This document shows positions 41,136 to 50,929 of a stretch of DNA of 64,000 nt, piece by piece (position 1 is the first letter of the stretch; each line of letters begins with the position of its first letter). Origin of the DNA: Fragilaria crotonensis (taxonomy: Eukaryota; Bacillariophyta; Fragilariophyceae; Fragilariales; Fragilariaceae); the NCBI GenBank assembly GCA_022925895.1, contig JAKSYS010000031.1:62001-126000 (forward strand). The letters are read 5' to 3'. A program made the position numbers and the translations under genes. Below the pieces are notes generated by a model that saw only the letters and a list, made by a program, of their open reading frames with translations, was not told the DNA's origin and did no database searches.

Positions 41136-41759
41136 TTAAAATGGCCCGACGGCCAACTCCGCCGCTTCACTAATCCAAGGAATCTGATTCGGTTTTTGTC
41201 CTCGCAGATTCGACGACACGGAATACAGAACCATGGTCATGTACGCGTAATACACAAAATTCGAACATGGCTCTAGGAGTGCTCTGGGCAGATCGGAATC
41301 TTGCATGGATCCGGCAATGAGTTCGGGAAAGACGAGCGCAACGTCAATAATGGCCGCTTGTTGGGCATTGAAACGGACTGCCCGACTCATGCTCATGTTA
41401 CCCCGGGTTCCCAAGGTGAGCGCCAAAAAGAAAACAATCGGAGCAAACGGTATGGCTTGGTAGAAATTTTGAATGGGATTGAGCAGATAATCGTCAATGG
41501 TACCCAACAATGGAATTCGGTTGTAAATGTATATGCCAAAGTGATCTCCGTCCAAGAGGGGAAGCAGGTACGGAACACATGATTTAATACGGTCCGTCCC
41601 TTCAATGTTGTCACTATTGCTCCACATCTGGAGTTCATGATGATGTGAAGGAGATCGATACTTTGATAACGGTGAGGAGTGTCGCTGTTGAGCCACGAAT
41701 GCTGTGACAGCTGAGACTTTGATCCACAGCAGAAGAATCAGAAACCGTCGATACATCAT
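41136..41759 (-). CDS. Tic20-like plastid import channel protein
   Basis: A 207-residue protein. It begins with a signal peptide (MYRRFLILLLWIKVSAVTAF) whose A-F junction fits the diatom plastid motif. The mature part has the Tic20 pattern: CVPYLLPLLDGDHFGIYIYN, then PFAPIVFFLALTLGTRGN, then RFNAQQAAIIDVALVFPEL, with about four membrane segments. Tic20 forms the protein channel of the inner envelope; in diatoms it sits in the innermost plastid membrane. The start has two adjacent Met codons (41754-41759). Confidence 0.85.
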   Translation of the reverse strand: MMYRRFLILLLWIKVSAVTAFVAQQRHSSPLSKYRSPSHHHELQMWSNSDNIEGTDRIKSCVPYLLPLLDGDHFGIYIYNRIPLLGTIDDYLLNPIQNFYQAIPFAPIVFFLALTLGTRGNMSMSRAVRFNAQQAAIIDVALVFPELIAGSMQDSDLPRALLEPCSNFVYYAYMTMVLYSVSSNLRGQKPNQIPWISEAAELAVGPF

Positions 41760-41968
41760 GGTGAACGCTTAGGGCCATCTGCCATCTGGATGAGGTGAGC
41801 AAGTTGAGAGGGAAACAATGTACTCCGAGTAACAAGATACAAGTTTTGAGTCAGTCTACGGAGGACTTCGTATGTGATACTTGTACATCGTACATGTACT
41901 CACGCACCAGCGAGCGCTTTTCATCCAAGGTACAGTGGTACAACTACCGGTACTTGTAGTACGGTTTA

Positions 41969-43267
41969 TATCCTACTATATTATAAATTAATTGTGTGCG
42001 TGTGTGAGTGCGTGCGTCCGTCTGTTACGGAGTATGACCACTCTGGGGTACTGGATCAAATGAATACTGTCTCATACTCGGAGCATAAATGTCATACATG
42101 CATACTGGAGTACTCCGTACGCGATGTCGGTAAGATTTGCATATACGTACATGCGTCAGTGCTATCGTTGTGTTTTAAACAAATTCAGATTTTGAATTTG
42201 TTTTAAACAGTTTAAAACTGTTTAAAACAACTTTGTTTAAAACAGCAACAGTTCACAGTAGTAAGTACTACAGTACTCCAAGTAGTCAAGGACTCGGAGT
42301 AGACCACCAATCAATACGGTTCAAAGCCTTGAGAACAAGACAACAAGGATAACCAAGACAGAAAGGAGCCCTAAGGACTAATCAGCATGAACTTATAATT
42401 GCACTTATGCCTGACAATACTCTGCCTTGTTGCATGCAGGTATCCCACCAACTGAATGGTATGGATCCCCTATAAGTGTCCACTGATAACATCCTTTTGT
42501 CTCACCATTCTTCTTGAATCAAAATGTATTGAATTGTCTGACATGCATCACTTAACTGATGTTCTGCATTTTGATGCTGTTTCAACCTATAAACAGTATA
42601 GTTATGCGATGAGCAATGAGCCTTGTCGATGAAAAAACCGCATCATAACCGTAAAACCATAACCCTAACCTAGATTTCAATTAAACAAATTGTTTTTTTG
42701 AAAGAAAAAAGTTGTTTTAAACAGCTGTTTAAAACAGGGTGTTTTAAACAGCAATTAAACAAACACAACGATAGTCAGTGCGTGCGTCTGTTACGGAGTA
42801 GGACCACTCTGGGGTACTGCACTACTTGCGTATAGTACTGAACTGTACAAACAGTACACACAACCGTGCACAACCCATACCGTACACGTATTCCAAAAGT
42901 CCGACCAATTGGGAGGTACCCACTAGAGTATCCTACTATATTATAAATTAATTGTGTGCGTGTGTGAGTGCGTGCGTCCGTCTGTTACGGAGTATGACCA
43001 CTCTGGGGTACTGGATCAAATGAATACTGTCTCATACTCGGAGCATAAATGTCATACATGCATACTGGAGTACTCCGTACGCGATGTCGGTAAGATTTGC
43101 ATATACGTACATGCGTCAGTGCGTGCGTCTGTTACGGAGTAGGACCACTCTGGGGTACTGCACTACTTGCGTATAGTACTGAACTGTACAAACAGTACAC
43201 ACAACCGTGCACAACCCATACCGTACACGTATTCCAAAAGTCCGACCAATTGGGAGGTACCCACTAG
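41969..43267. repeat. 339-bp tandem duplication (A-C-A'-C')
   Basis: A unit of about 339 bp occurs twice. The second copy is 42929-43267. The first spans 41969-42926 but is split by a 613-bp insertion plus target duplication at 42156-42780. The copies are nearly identical (for example GTGTGCGTGTGTGAGTGCGT and TCCGACCAATTGGGAGGTAC in both). Each unit also contains an internal repeat of the GTTACGGAGTA(T/G)GACCACTC segment. The duplication came before the insertion, or the insertion was lost from copy 2 (less likely). Confidence 0.93.
42162..42774. mobile_element. 613-bp MITE-like element with 14-bp TIRs and 6-bp target duplication
   Basis: The ends are CTATCGTTGTGTTT and its exact complement AAACACAACGATAG. 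It is flanked by TCAGTG on both sides (42156-42161 and 42775-42780). The duplicated locus at 43116 shows the undisturbed site with a single TCAGTG, which proves the insertion boundaries. Subterminal regions are packed with GTTTAAAAC-type palindromes at both ends. A short ACCATAACCCTAACCTA tract lies near 42659. No coding frame is present. Superfamily is unknown; a 6-bp duplication is uncommon. Confidence 0.93.
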
Positions 43268-43458
43268 TGTTTATATAAGAGCGTAGTCTTGCAACGTGGT
43301 ACTACTTGTACCGGTACAGCTGGTTTTTCGTTGAAGCGTCCGAACGTAGGTTGTGTACAATTCGTACCATGCACGCATATTATTTCCATATCCTTTATCA
43401 AGTTTTAGTAGCAGCTGTCTCCTGCGACCATAAAAATCCATCTCTGTCGACATGATGA

Positions 43459-46456
43459 TCACACCTCGTCCTCCTCGTTTCTTGTCTTTGCTTCTTTGAG
43501 TGCACTGTTGACGAAGCCACGATCGAAGTCCAATGCACACCTGTGAGACTTGAACAATTTCATCAGGCGTTGGATTTCGGAGTACAGAAGTCCTTGATCT
43601 TCTGTTATACTTGTGGCGATGAAGTTGTGGGTACGACCTTGCTGCCTCATTCTCTGCTGACTCTCAAAAGATGATGGTAAGTACAAATATATGCGCGTGC
43701 TCTCGAAGCAAACTTTCCCATCCTTTCTTTGGTCAACTCCTTGATTGAACACGTTGAATCTCTCACAAGTTGTTTGAAATTCTCTCGTCCCTCTTTTGAG
43801 ATACAGGAACCCGTCGGTAGAAAGCCTTTGCGTGACCCCAGCAAAATTCAATGCCTTCCCCTGCTAATTCGGCATGGAACTTTGGTGTTAGAAGTACCGT
43901 GATGCCCAGCTGAGATCCAAGGTACTGAAGTGCCGTTTCCTCATCCTTGAAATCAGCACACTCTGCGATGAGATGGCGTAGGGAATACCGTAAGTCAATC
44001 TTCCTGAAATTGTGTCTTTCTTTCCGTCGACAGTGTATTTATCTAACTCACTTGGATCAATCAGTCCTCTTTCCCACAGAACTTGTAGCATGCCTTTAGA
44101 TTTTCCTTCCCATCCAGATAGGATTTTGTCGACTTCTTTGTGAGTTTCGATTGAATTGTTTCTTGCCAATTCCTGAAGTTCGGCTTTAGTGTACCCGCGT
44201 TTTTGTTGGAGCGTCACACCCTTTTCGTTGAGCTCTTCAAGAAGGGTCTTCTTTGTTTTTCAATTGGCTTGCTTCTTTTCCCCATTATTCGATCATGACG
44301 TTGTAAGTCACGTTGCTCTGGTGTCAAATACCATGGGCCACAGTCGTCAGTATTGAATACCATTGACTGTGTGTCTCCGATGCCCAGGGTTGGTGAGTGT
44401 GTGCCCAGATAACCCTCTTGTGACATTATGACTGTGTCTCTCATCTGCTGTTTTGATCCTCCAAAGTTCTTTTGCATGTTGATCGCACTGAGTGCACCAT
44501 CACGTTTGCGAGCGTGTCCCTGAGAATGATCGAACAAAAATACAAAATCGAAGCTTGGATATAGGATTCGTAGGCAATCAACCACATCCTCAAGCTGAAG
44601 ACTCATGTGGTATGAATTCCAATAACCCTGATTATTGATTCCGATGAACAAGTATTTTACGAAGGGGGATTCCAACAAAATCGGCTTCCTCGTTGTTCCC
44701 AAGATTTCCATCGCAGCTGTTGTATCGAGGTAATTTCCACCGCCGAGAGCTGCTGTTTGCCTTGCCATATTCACTCTTTGTAACTCATCCTCTGTCATCT
44801 GCCTGCCAAAGCCGAATTCGCGTGACACGAACGCAGAAAGCATATACCCATCGCCCTCCGACTTGGGCAGAAGTGGCACTTGTCCTTTGGCCCAACCCAT
44901 TGTTTGGAGGACAGTAGATACTGCGCGAAGACAGACTCATCTTGACCAATAATCATCAAGGGCCTGACTGATGATGACACTCGTATGCTTGTTTTGCTTC
45001 AACATCTCGCGCTGCCTCTTCTCCCTTTTGATTCTTGATATGCAATTCTTCCAATAGTCAACGTGAAACTCAACCCGAGTCTCATCAGATATAATATCAT
45101 AGTAATGATGTCCGAAATCTGTGTCTAAGGTCTTGATCGTAGCAGCTTCACTGAGTGGAAGCTGAATCCAACGCCGACAACGTGGCTCAAGCACGGTAAG
45201 GTAGTTCTTGCAGAATGCATTTCGATGTGCGACAACATCTTCACGTTCATGGCCATCGACGTAGAAGCTCTTCCTTCTCGTATCATACTTGAATCCGAGT
45301 AATCGCATCCAGCGCCATGCTGTTGTGAAGCTCATGTTTTTAAGTCTATGTGCGCGAAGGAATAGCGCAATATCATCCTCATCTTGATCGACATCGACAG
45401 GATTGCTAGTAGGATTAATGGCTGTAGTACTTGTACTCAATGTTGACGTTTCTGCAGTATCTTCGTCTACTACCGATTCACGTTTCCACAACGCAGCCAG
45501 CCTTGGGATTACAGACGAATGAACGAATTGATAGACTGCTTCAATTGAAAGATGTGACAAGTTCTCGACGCCAAATGCAACAATCTGCTCCTTTGCGCAT
45601 GGAAACACTTCGAGAACTCGAGGAAGAGGTCGTTTCCCACACTGAACAGACAAGTTTGGGTTTGGGAAGCATTCAAAATTACGGAACACAATGTTCCAAT
45701 TTGCGATGGTTTTATAGAAGGTTGCTTGCGTCATACCAACAGTGTTCAATACCTTACAAGATTCAGTGCAACAGTCTTGCCACGTCCATTCATTCATTTT
45801 TGCAAGAGCCAATCGGTACGCATAACAAAGAAACGTCGCCCTTTGCCTGACAGCGCATATCTCAGCTTTGGTACACACGTTGTCGATATCTCTACCTTGC
45901 ACAACATTCCTCAATTATTTTCTTCCTCATGAACGCTTTGAAGCAGTACAATCCTTCTCTGAAGTGCTTCCATTGGAGTTTCAGAATCGAAATCAGTATC
46001 ATTCCCATCCTCGCAATTCGTTGTCCCATGTTTCTTTGGTGGTTTGAACACTCGGTATGCCTCTGGGCTACATGGCCAGTAACTTGAGCTAGAAGCATCA
46101 GCAGCAATCATTACAGCGGCCGCACCAGTATCTCCTATCCTTGCTCGTTTGCTCGGTGATTGCTCAACAATGTCTCCGATCCTTCCTCCCGTTGTAGCCT
46201 CCGTGTTGACAGGTGTAGTTATCATTGTGTCGAGAGCGGGTCTTGATCTTGTGCTTGGAATGACTAGCACATTTGCGGCTGCTTCCATTACTTTTTCGTT
46301 CCATGCACTGTTAAGTGGACATGGGTACCGTATCTGCCTTGATTTCTCTGTGAAGTAGTAATAGAATGTGTTCTTGTATGTGACTCTGAACACTCCTGTT
46401 GTGTTTGATCCATCAAATCGGTGCATCAATTCTCCGAAAGAAGCCGACTTGGACAT
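43459..46456 (-). pseudogene. Degenerate DDE-type transposase locus
   Basis: Consecutive minus-strand frames read as one broken protein: 46456-45911 (N-terminal, FYYYFTEKSRQIRYPCP), 45914-44937 (helix-turn-helix-like and GFKYDTRRKSFYVDGHERED), 44900-44214 (PKSEGDGYMLSAFVSREFGF, then FVFLFDHSQGHARKRDGALS), 44217-43888 (GWEGKSKGMLQVLWERGLID) and 43851-43459. The acidic pair DESVF sits in a third frame near 44930, so a frameshift lies between the second and third pieces. The pattern D-E, then FDxSxGH with a buried Asp, matches large DDE endonuclease-like proteins found in transposons of many protists and fungi; I cannot name the superfamily. No clear inverted-repeat ends were found. Confidence 0.7.
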
Positions 46457-46641
46457 CCCTGTATTGAACCTTCTTACATCAATGACGCCAAGGGACGCAT
46501 TGACATCAAATCTCCTAAAGCTTCAGCCCAAGTTGATGCAGGAAGCCAGCAATTTGACAATCTCGGACCATACGTGATGTCTGTTCGAAGTAGCATGACG
46601 GCATCAGTCAAAATAGCATATTTACCTTTGTCAACCATTGT

Positions 46642-46716
46642 ATCTATAGATTTATCACCAACAGTAGGTTCACTGAGTTACATAGGAAGGTGACTGCAGG
46701 AGGTAAATCTATAGAT
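46642..46716. repeat. Inverted repeat ATCTATAGATTTA
   Basis: ATCTATAGATTTA (46642-46654) is exactly complementary to TAAATCTATAGAT (46704-46716). ATCTATAGAT is itself a palindrome. The repeat lies just outside the transposase remnant and may be part of its terminus. Confidence 0.8.
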
Positions 46717-47062
46717 TAGAATGGAAATGTTGCAAACGACGGCTTGAAAATCTCATTGTGGAAGCCTTGCTTCCAACACGACAAAGTCCCGCCCTCGTGA
46801 CGTCATATTGGCAGTGAAATCGGTCTAGCGTAGAATTAATACTGGGACGTGCGCCCGGATTTTAGAACAGAAAACCAGCTGTAGTCGTAGTCCTTGGAAA
46901 TGGAGTACTGGTAACTGGTAGTACAAGGTAGTACAGTAGTACTTGCCTAGGATTTATGGTACTGTAGTACTACCGTAAGTACCATCGACCACAGCGATCC
47001 CAGCGATTAGTTGTACGGGAGTACCGGTCACTTCTACTGGAGTTCTCGAGTACTCGAGTACC

Positions 47063-47094
47063 TGGTACTCCAGTACTAGAGTACTGGAGTACCA
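47063..47094. repeat. 32-bp near-perfect palindrome
   Basis: Arms TGGTACTCCAGTACT (47063-47077) and AGTACTGGAGTACCA (47080-47094) are exactly complementary with a 2-base centre. Each arm contains two GTAC tetramers-like cores. It lies 130 bp before the next gene's ATG. Confidence 0.95.
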
Positions 47095-47224
47095 TGCAAG
47101 GCGCGAGCGCGAGACGCTTGGGGATGAAACAGCTAACTTGGTGTTGCAGGCGTGAAGCTAGAAATCGCAGCAACCAGCATATCATTCTTGTATTTCGCTG
47201 TGCGATTCACTGCCTCCTTCGTCC

Positions 47225-48808
47225 ATGTCCGTAACTCCTAGCATCTCTCCTGTACCTGGCAGCGAGCCCTCCAACGATGCATGGCGAGCTCCCGTCACGA
47301 AAGCGTATCGTTCGTCGGAAGTTCGCGAGATTGCCAAGGTCTTGGCCTCCCTGGAACCTGGCGCCACATCTAGCTCCAAATTGATGCTTGCGATGCGATT
47401 CGAAGCAGCCATTTTTTCGGCAGCAACGTCGCTGGCGGATTATCGCAAGAAATTGGCAAAGCGACTGAAAAAACTCCAAAAGAATTATGTGCCACCGACG
47501 AAACCATCTGGCGATCAATCGGCAGCATCGGATGCTGAACAACGAGTGATCGTACTGCGACACAAATTCGGAAAAGCCCTGGCATTGATTGACAAGAATG
47601 CAGCCTTGGCCGTCGCTGCCATGAAAGAAAAGAGTGGTTCTGAACGAGCCAAGCACCTGCAGCAGCATATTGACAGTGCGCGACAGTGGACAGCTCAGTT
47701 GGGCTTGCTTCCCAACAGCGACCCGAAAATCATTCCGAAACTAAACGACGCAGAATTGGACCGTTTGCAGTCTCATCTCGAACAACGTGTGGAAAATATC
47801 AGATCTCATGTAGTTAAATTGACGGAACCGGACATGTTTTTGCAAGAACGACTGGAAGAAATAGACGTGAGCTGGGCCAATCCGCAATCCGCTCGCATCC
47901 TGTCGGCAACCATCCTGCAACGATTCGTCTCACTGGGATGGAACGAATTTAATAACCCCAAAACGACATTGCAACGAGCATTGGACAAGGCATTACAAAC
48001 CGTACCACCGCCATCGCGCGATCCACGATCCAAGACGAATGCTGCACTGGCACACTTGGAGGCACTCCGAGCAGCGTCTCAGGCGATTTTGGCCTTTGTG
48101 GCGATCTCCGACAACGATGCTGTGGATTTGCCAACGAAAGTTCTCTCGAAATGCCACGCCAGAGCAGTCCAGGCGACAAGCTTTCTGAAGGAAGAGTGGC
48201 CGTCGATCAATCCAGAAGATGAAAACAAGAAAGGAACAGTATCACTTGAAGATGCATGGACGAAGGCGATGGAAATACCCGTCCAGGACGATGTTGGCGA
48301 CATGTTATCGACTGGGCAGTCACTCGATACGGCTCCTCCACCGTTCAAGAGACTTCGACCAACTGTCATACGCAGCAAGGTTCTGTTACGACCAGGGCGG
48401 GCATGTCCTTCCAACCTTCTTCTAGCGTTCAAGCGCAAGGGCGCCCAGCTGGTGCAACCCGCGAGTGATTGCTCGTACTTGATTCTGGACTTTGAGGCCT
48501 TTGATATGACAATCTACCTCATTCCGCTGGTGGTCGAAATCGCAGCCAAGGTTTCGTCAGGACCGTGCAGCGTGTGGGGTGTTGATGGGACATGGGAAAC
48601 CCTAGGAGAAGTCGTGCGGGATCGACTTGAGCATGCGTCGGCGCAGGCGACACGAGTGCTACGTTATTGCTTTGAAAGTGCCGCAGCTGCAACGAGCAAA
48701 TCAAGGGCGGACTTTGAACACGAAATTTCGGAAGGGACTGCTCTTCTCAAGTTCCTCCAGCTTGCTCGCATGACTTACATGCCGGATTGGCAAGATGTGG
48801 ACGTTTAG
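47225..48808 (+). CDS. Unknown protein with KIX-like N-terminal segment
   Basis: A 527-residue protein. Residues about 25-85 (YRSSEVREIAKVLASLEPG, then KLMLAMRFEAAIFSAATSLA, then DYRKKLAKRLKKLQK) follow the three-helix KIX pattern seen in Mediator subunit 15 and CBP/p300, including the E-x-x-IF-x-x-A-x-S-x-x-x-Y signature. The rest is mainly helical, with KLRPT/RLRPTV-type basic spots near 370, and has no recognised domain. A role as a transcription co-factor is a guess from that one segment. No intron and no signal peptide. Confidence 0.45.
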   Translation: MSVTPSISPVPGSEPSNDAWRAPVTKAYRSSEVREIAKVLASLEPGATSSSKLMLAMRFEAAIFSAATSLADYRKKLAKRLKKLQKNYVPPTKPSGDQSAASDAEQRVIVLRHKFGKALALIDKNAALAVAAMKEKSGSERAKHLQQHIDSARQWTAQLGLLPNSDPKIIPKLNDAELDRLQSHLEQRVENIRSHVVKLTEPDMFLQERLEEIDVSWANPQSARILSATILQRFVSLGWNEFNNPKTTLQRALDKALQTVPPPSRDPRSKTNAALAHLEALRAASQAILAFVAISDNDAVDLPTKVLSKCHARAVQATSFLKEEWPSINPEDENKKGTVSLEDAWTKAMEIPVQDDVGDMLSTGQSLDTAPPPFKRLRPTVIRSKVLLRPGRACPSNLLLAFKRKGAQLVQPASDCSYLILDFEAFDMTIYLIPLVVEIAAKVSSGPCSVWGVDGTWETLGEVVRDRLEHASAQATRVLRYCFESAAAATSKSRADFEHEISEGTALLKFLQLARMTYMPDWQDVDV

Positions 48809-49048
48809 ACACTTTAATTCTTAATTCGTGAAATGCGAAATGCCTGGTATGTAACGCTCTGGTAGACACGTACAGTCATTGAACATGCATCCCTGTTCCT
48901 ACTCAATCGCCAGATTACTTTGGCTTTCGAAGCCAGGTAAGAGGGCTCAAGAAGACTCAATGTAATAAGTGTCTATCTTGGTTCAACGCCTACTATAGTA
49001 CTAATATCCGTGAGATCTCTTCCTATACTGTACTACAAACAACTGAAA

Positions 49049-49492
49049 TTAAAGAACTTCCAGCATTTCCAAAGTAAAGACGAGTGCGGATCCACCGGGG
49101 ATACGACCTCCAGCACCTCGATCGCCGTAGACCAATTCCGCGGGTATGTACAGTTCCCAAGTTCCACCCTCCTTCATGAGCTGCATCGCTTCGGTCCATC
49201 CCTTGATGACCTGGTTGGGAGCAAAGGTTGCAGGCTGACCACGAGAATAGGACGAATCGAACTCAGTTCCATCAATGAGAGTTCCCTTGTAATGGCATTT
49301 GGTAGGACTCGAGATGGATGGAGACTTTCCAGTTCCGGCGACGAGTTCCTTGTAAAGGAGACCAGAAGGGAGTTTGACGACACCTTCTTCCTTTTCTTTC
49401 GCAGCGAGGAATTTCAAGCCTTCTTCGTTGGTCGCCGCGTGGGATGCGACGAGGACAAGGAGGAGGAGAAGGAATCGCATCAAGGTACACAT
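49049..49492 (-). CDS. Secreted FKBP-type peptidyl-prolyl isomerase
   Basis: A 147-residue protein (136 if it starts at the second Met, 49478-49480, which gives a cleaner signal peptide MRFLLLLLVLVASHAA). The FKBP domain (about 40-147) shows GLLYKELVAGTG, HYKGTLIDGTEFDSSYSRGQ, the core FAPNQVIKGWTEAMQLMKEG, and YGDRGAGGRIPGGSALVFTL. These keep the active-site residues D, F, VI, W, Y and F. It catalyses proline cis-trans isomerisation, here in the secretory pathway or plastid. Confidence 0.92.
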   Translation of the reverse strand: MCTLMRFLLLLLVLVASHAATNEEGLKFLAAKEKEEGVVKLPSGLLYKELVAGTGKSPSISSPTKCHYKGTLIDGTEFDSSYSRGQPATFAPNQVIKGWTEAMQLMKEGGTWELYIPAELVYGDRGAGGRIPGGSALVFTLEMLEVL

Positions 49493-49631
49493 GGTGAAGG
49501 ATTACGACGTATGTCGAATGAATGGATCGGGTGTTTTATGTTGAATTACCCTGGCTTACTCTTCAGTACATTTGTATGTACGACTATGATCGTGTGCCAA
49601 TAATAACCGGTCAACCGTGCATCAAAATGAC

Positions 49632-49659
49632 CGATGCTCGATGCTCGATGCTCGATGCT
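49632..49659. repeat. Heptamer repeat, CGATGCT x4
   Basis: Four perfect CGATGCT units in tandem. Confidence 0.97.
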
Positions 49660-49803
49660 TGTGCTTGTTGGTTGGTACCAGGTACTATACCAGGTACCGT
49701 ATGTATGTGAGGAATGTATACACGTCTATAGAGAGGTCGACAATTGATTTCCATACCAAACTGTGAACTCTGTACTGGAGTAACGTAGAATCTACAGCTA
49801 CTT

Positions 49804-49839
49804 GAATGGTGAATGGTGGTTGGGAGTTGGGAGTTGGGA
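49804..49839. repeat. Two neighbouring heptamer arrays
   Basis: GAATGGT x2 (49804-49817) is followed directly by GTTGGGA x3 (49819-49839). Two different units, same 7-bp length. Confidence 0.93.
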
Positions 49840-50075
49840 GGTGGCGAGGGAGCGAGGAGCGAGTCCGGAACTCCGGACCTCCGGACTCCGGAGTACTACA
49901 GGTAGTAGTACCAGTACTACCGGTAGTGTCAAATAGTGCTCCGAGCTCCGAGTAATCCTCCAATCCTCGAGGAGGCACCGCCGCAAAACCCTCCGGCATC
50001 CCTCCCGTCCTCAGTTAGAAATTAGAATTGACAATACCTGTCGTCGTGAAAGCACGCAATACATAATCGCCAACC

Positions 50076-50903
50076 ATGACATCGATCCTCCAACGCGTCC
50101 AACCTCTGTATTGTGGTGCCTGTGGTATGCCTCCGGAATATTGTGAATTTGGTCCTGATTTCGAAACACATTGCAATCCATGGCTCAAGAAACATCATCC
50201 AGTGCTCTGGGCAGAACGAAAAAAGCAGCAAACGGCTGCTGCGGACGACGAAGCCACTGCAGAAGAAGCGAAGAAAAATGCTACATCCAAGGAACGTCCT
50301 ACTGCACCCTGGACCGTAGAACAACGCCTACTTGCATTTTATGAGAAATACGAACCTGGCAAAGTGGATAATGTCCCGGGATTGCTCGTCAAGTATGCCG
50401 GCAAGGAGGAGAATTTGTTTGCGGCCCTGGCCAAAAAATACGGTCCGGAACCCGAGGATCCGTTCTATTGCGACGACGATGATGATGACAGTGACGACGA
50501 TGATGATGATGACAGCGATTCAGATGATCAAGGTATTTCCGACAATGTACGCAACCTTGAGTTATCTAAGAAGAAGAAAAAGGCACGAGGAGTAGGAGCA
50601 AAGGTCGCAGCCAAGGTTGACACGAGAGTGGTGATTCAAAAGATTACTCGAAACAAGAAAAAGGCGACCACAGTGGTGATTGGCATGGAAACCATAGAGG
50701 GGATCAAATTGAAAGAAGTCAGCAAAATATTCTCGAAGCGATTTGCGGGAAGTTCTTCCGTGAAGGATGGGCCCAAGGGCAAGGAAGTCATCATTCAAGG
50801 CGATCACATGGATGCAGTTGCCGAAATGATGGTTACTCAATTCAAAGTGGCTGGTGATTCGGTCTATTTGGATATTGATGGAGAATTTGTGCCATATCAG
50901 TAG
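50076..50903 (+). CDS. DENR: Density-regulated protein DENR, translation re-initiation factor
   Basis: A 275-residue protein. The N-terminus has the DENR zinc-binding segment YCGACGMPPEYCEFGPDF then HCNPWLKKHHP. The C-terminal SUI1 domain (about 185-275: RVVIQKITRNKKKATTVVIG, KEVIIQGDHMDAVAEMM, PYQ end) matches DENR. Between them lie two extras. One is a helical stretch (about 85-128: QRLLAFYEKYEPGKVDNVPG, then KYAGKEENLFAALAKKYG) absent from animal DENR. The other is an acidic Asp-rich run (about 130-155). DENR pairs with MCT-1 to recycle 40S subunits and allow re-initiation. It is convergent with the next gene, 26 bp between stops. Confidence 0.92.
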   Translation: MTSILQRVQPLYCGACGMPPEYCEFGPDFETHCNPWLKKHHPVLWAERKKQQTAAADDEATAEEAKKNATSKERPTAPWTVEQRLLAFYEKYEPGKVDNVPGLLVKYAGKEENLFAALAKKYGPEPEDPFYCDDDDDDSDDDDDDDSDSDDQGISDNVRNLELSKKKKKARGVGAKVAAKVDTRVVIQKITRNKKKATTVVIGMETIEGIKLKEVSKIFSKRFAGSSSVKDGPKGKEVIIQGDHMDAVAEMMVTQFKVAGDSVYLDIDGEFVPYQ

Positions 50904-50929
50904 TTTGCTAGTAATCGAACGCATTCGAT

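Larger units (their letters stand above)
46457..47224. other. Intergenic with palindromes
   Basis: The upstream end of the transposase remnant and the promoter of the next gene. Two palindromic structures are listed separately. The 46900-47100 part is extremely rich in GTAC motifs. Confidence 0.55.
49493..50075. other. Intergenic with heptamer arrays
   Basis: Divergent promoter region between FKBP and DENR. It holds three 7-bp-unit arrays and a CCGGA-rich stretch (49861-49895). No gene seen. Confidence 0.55.
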
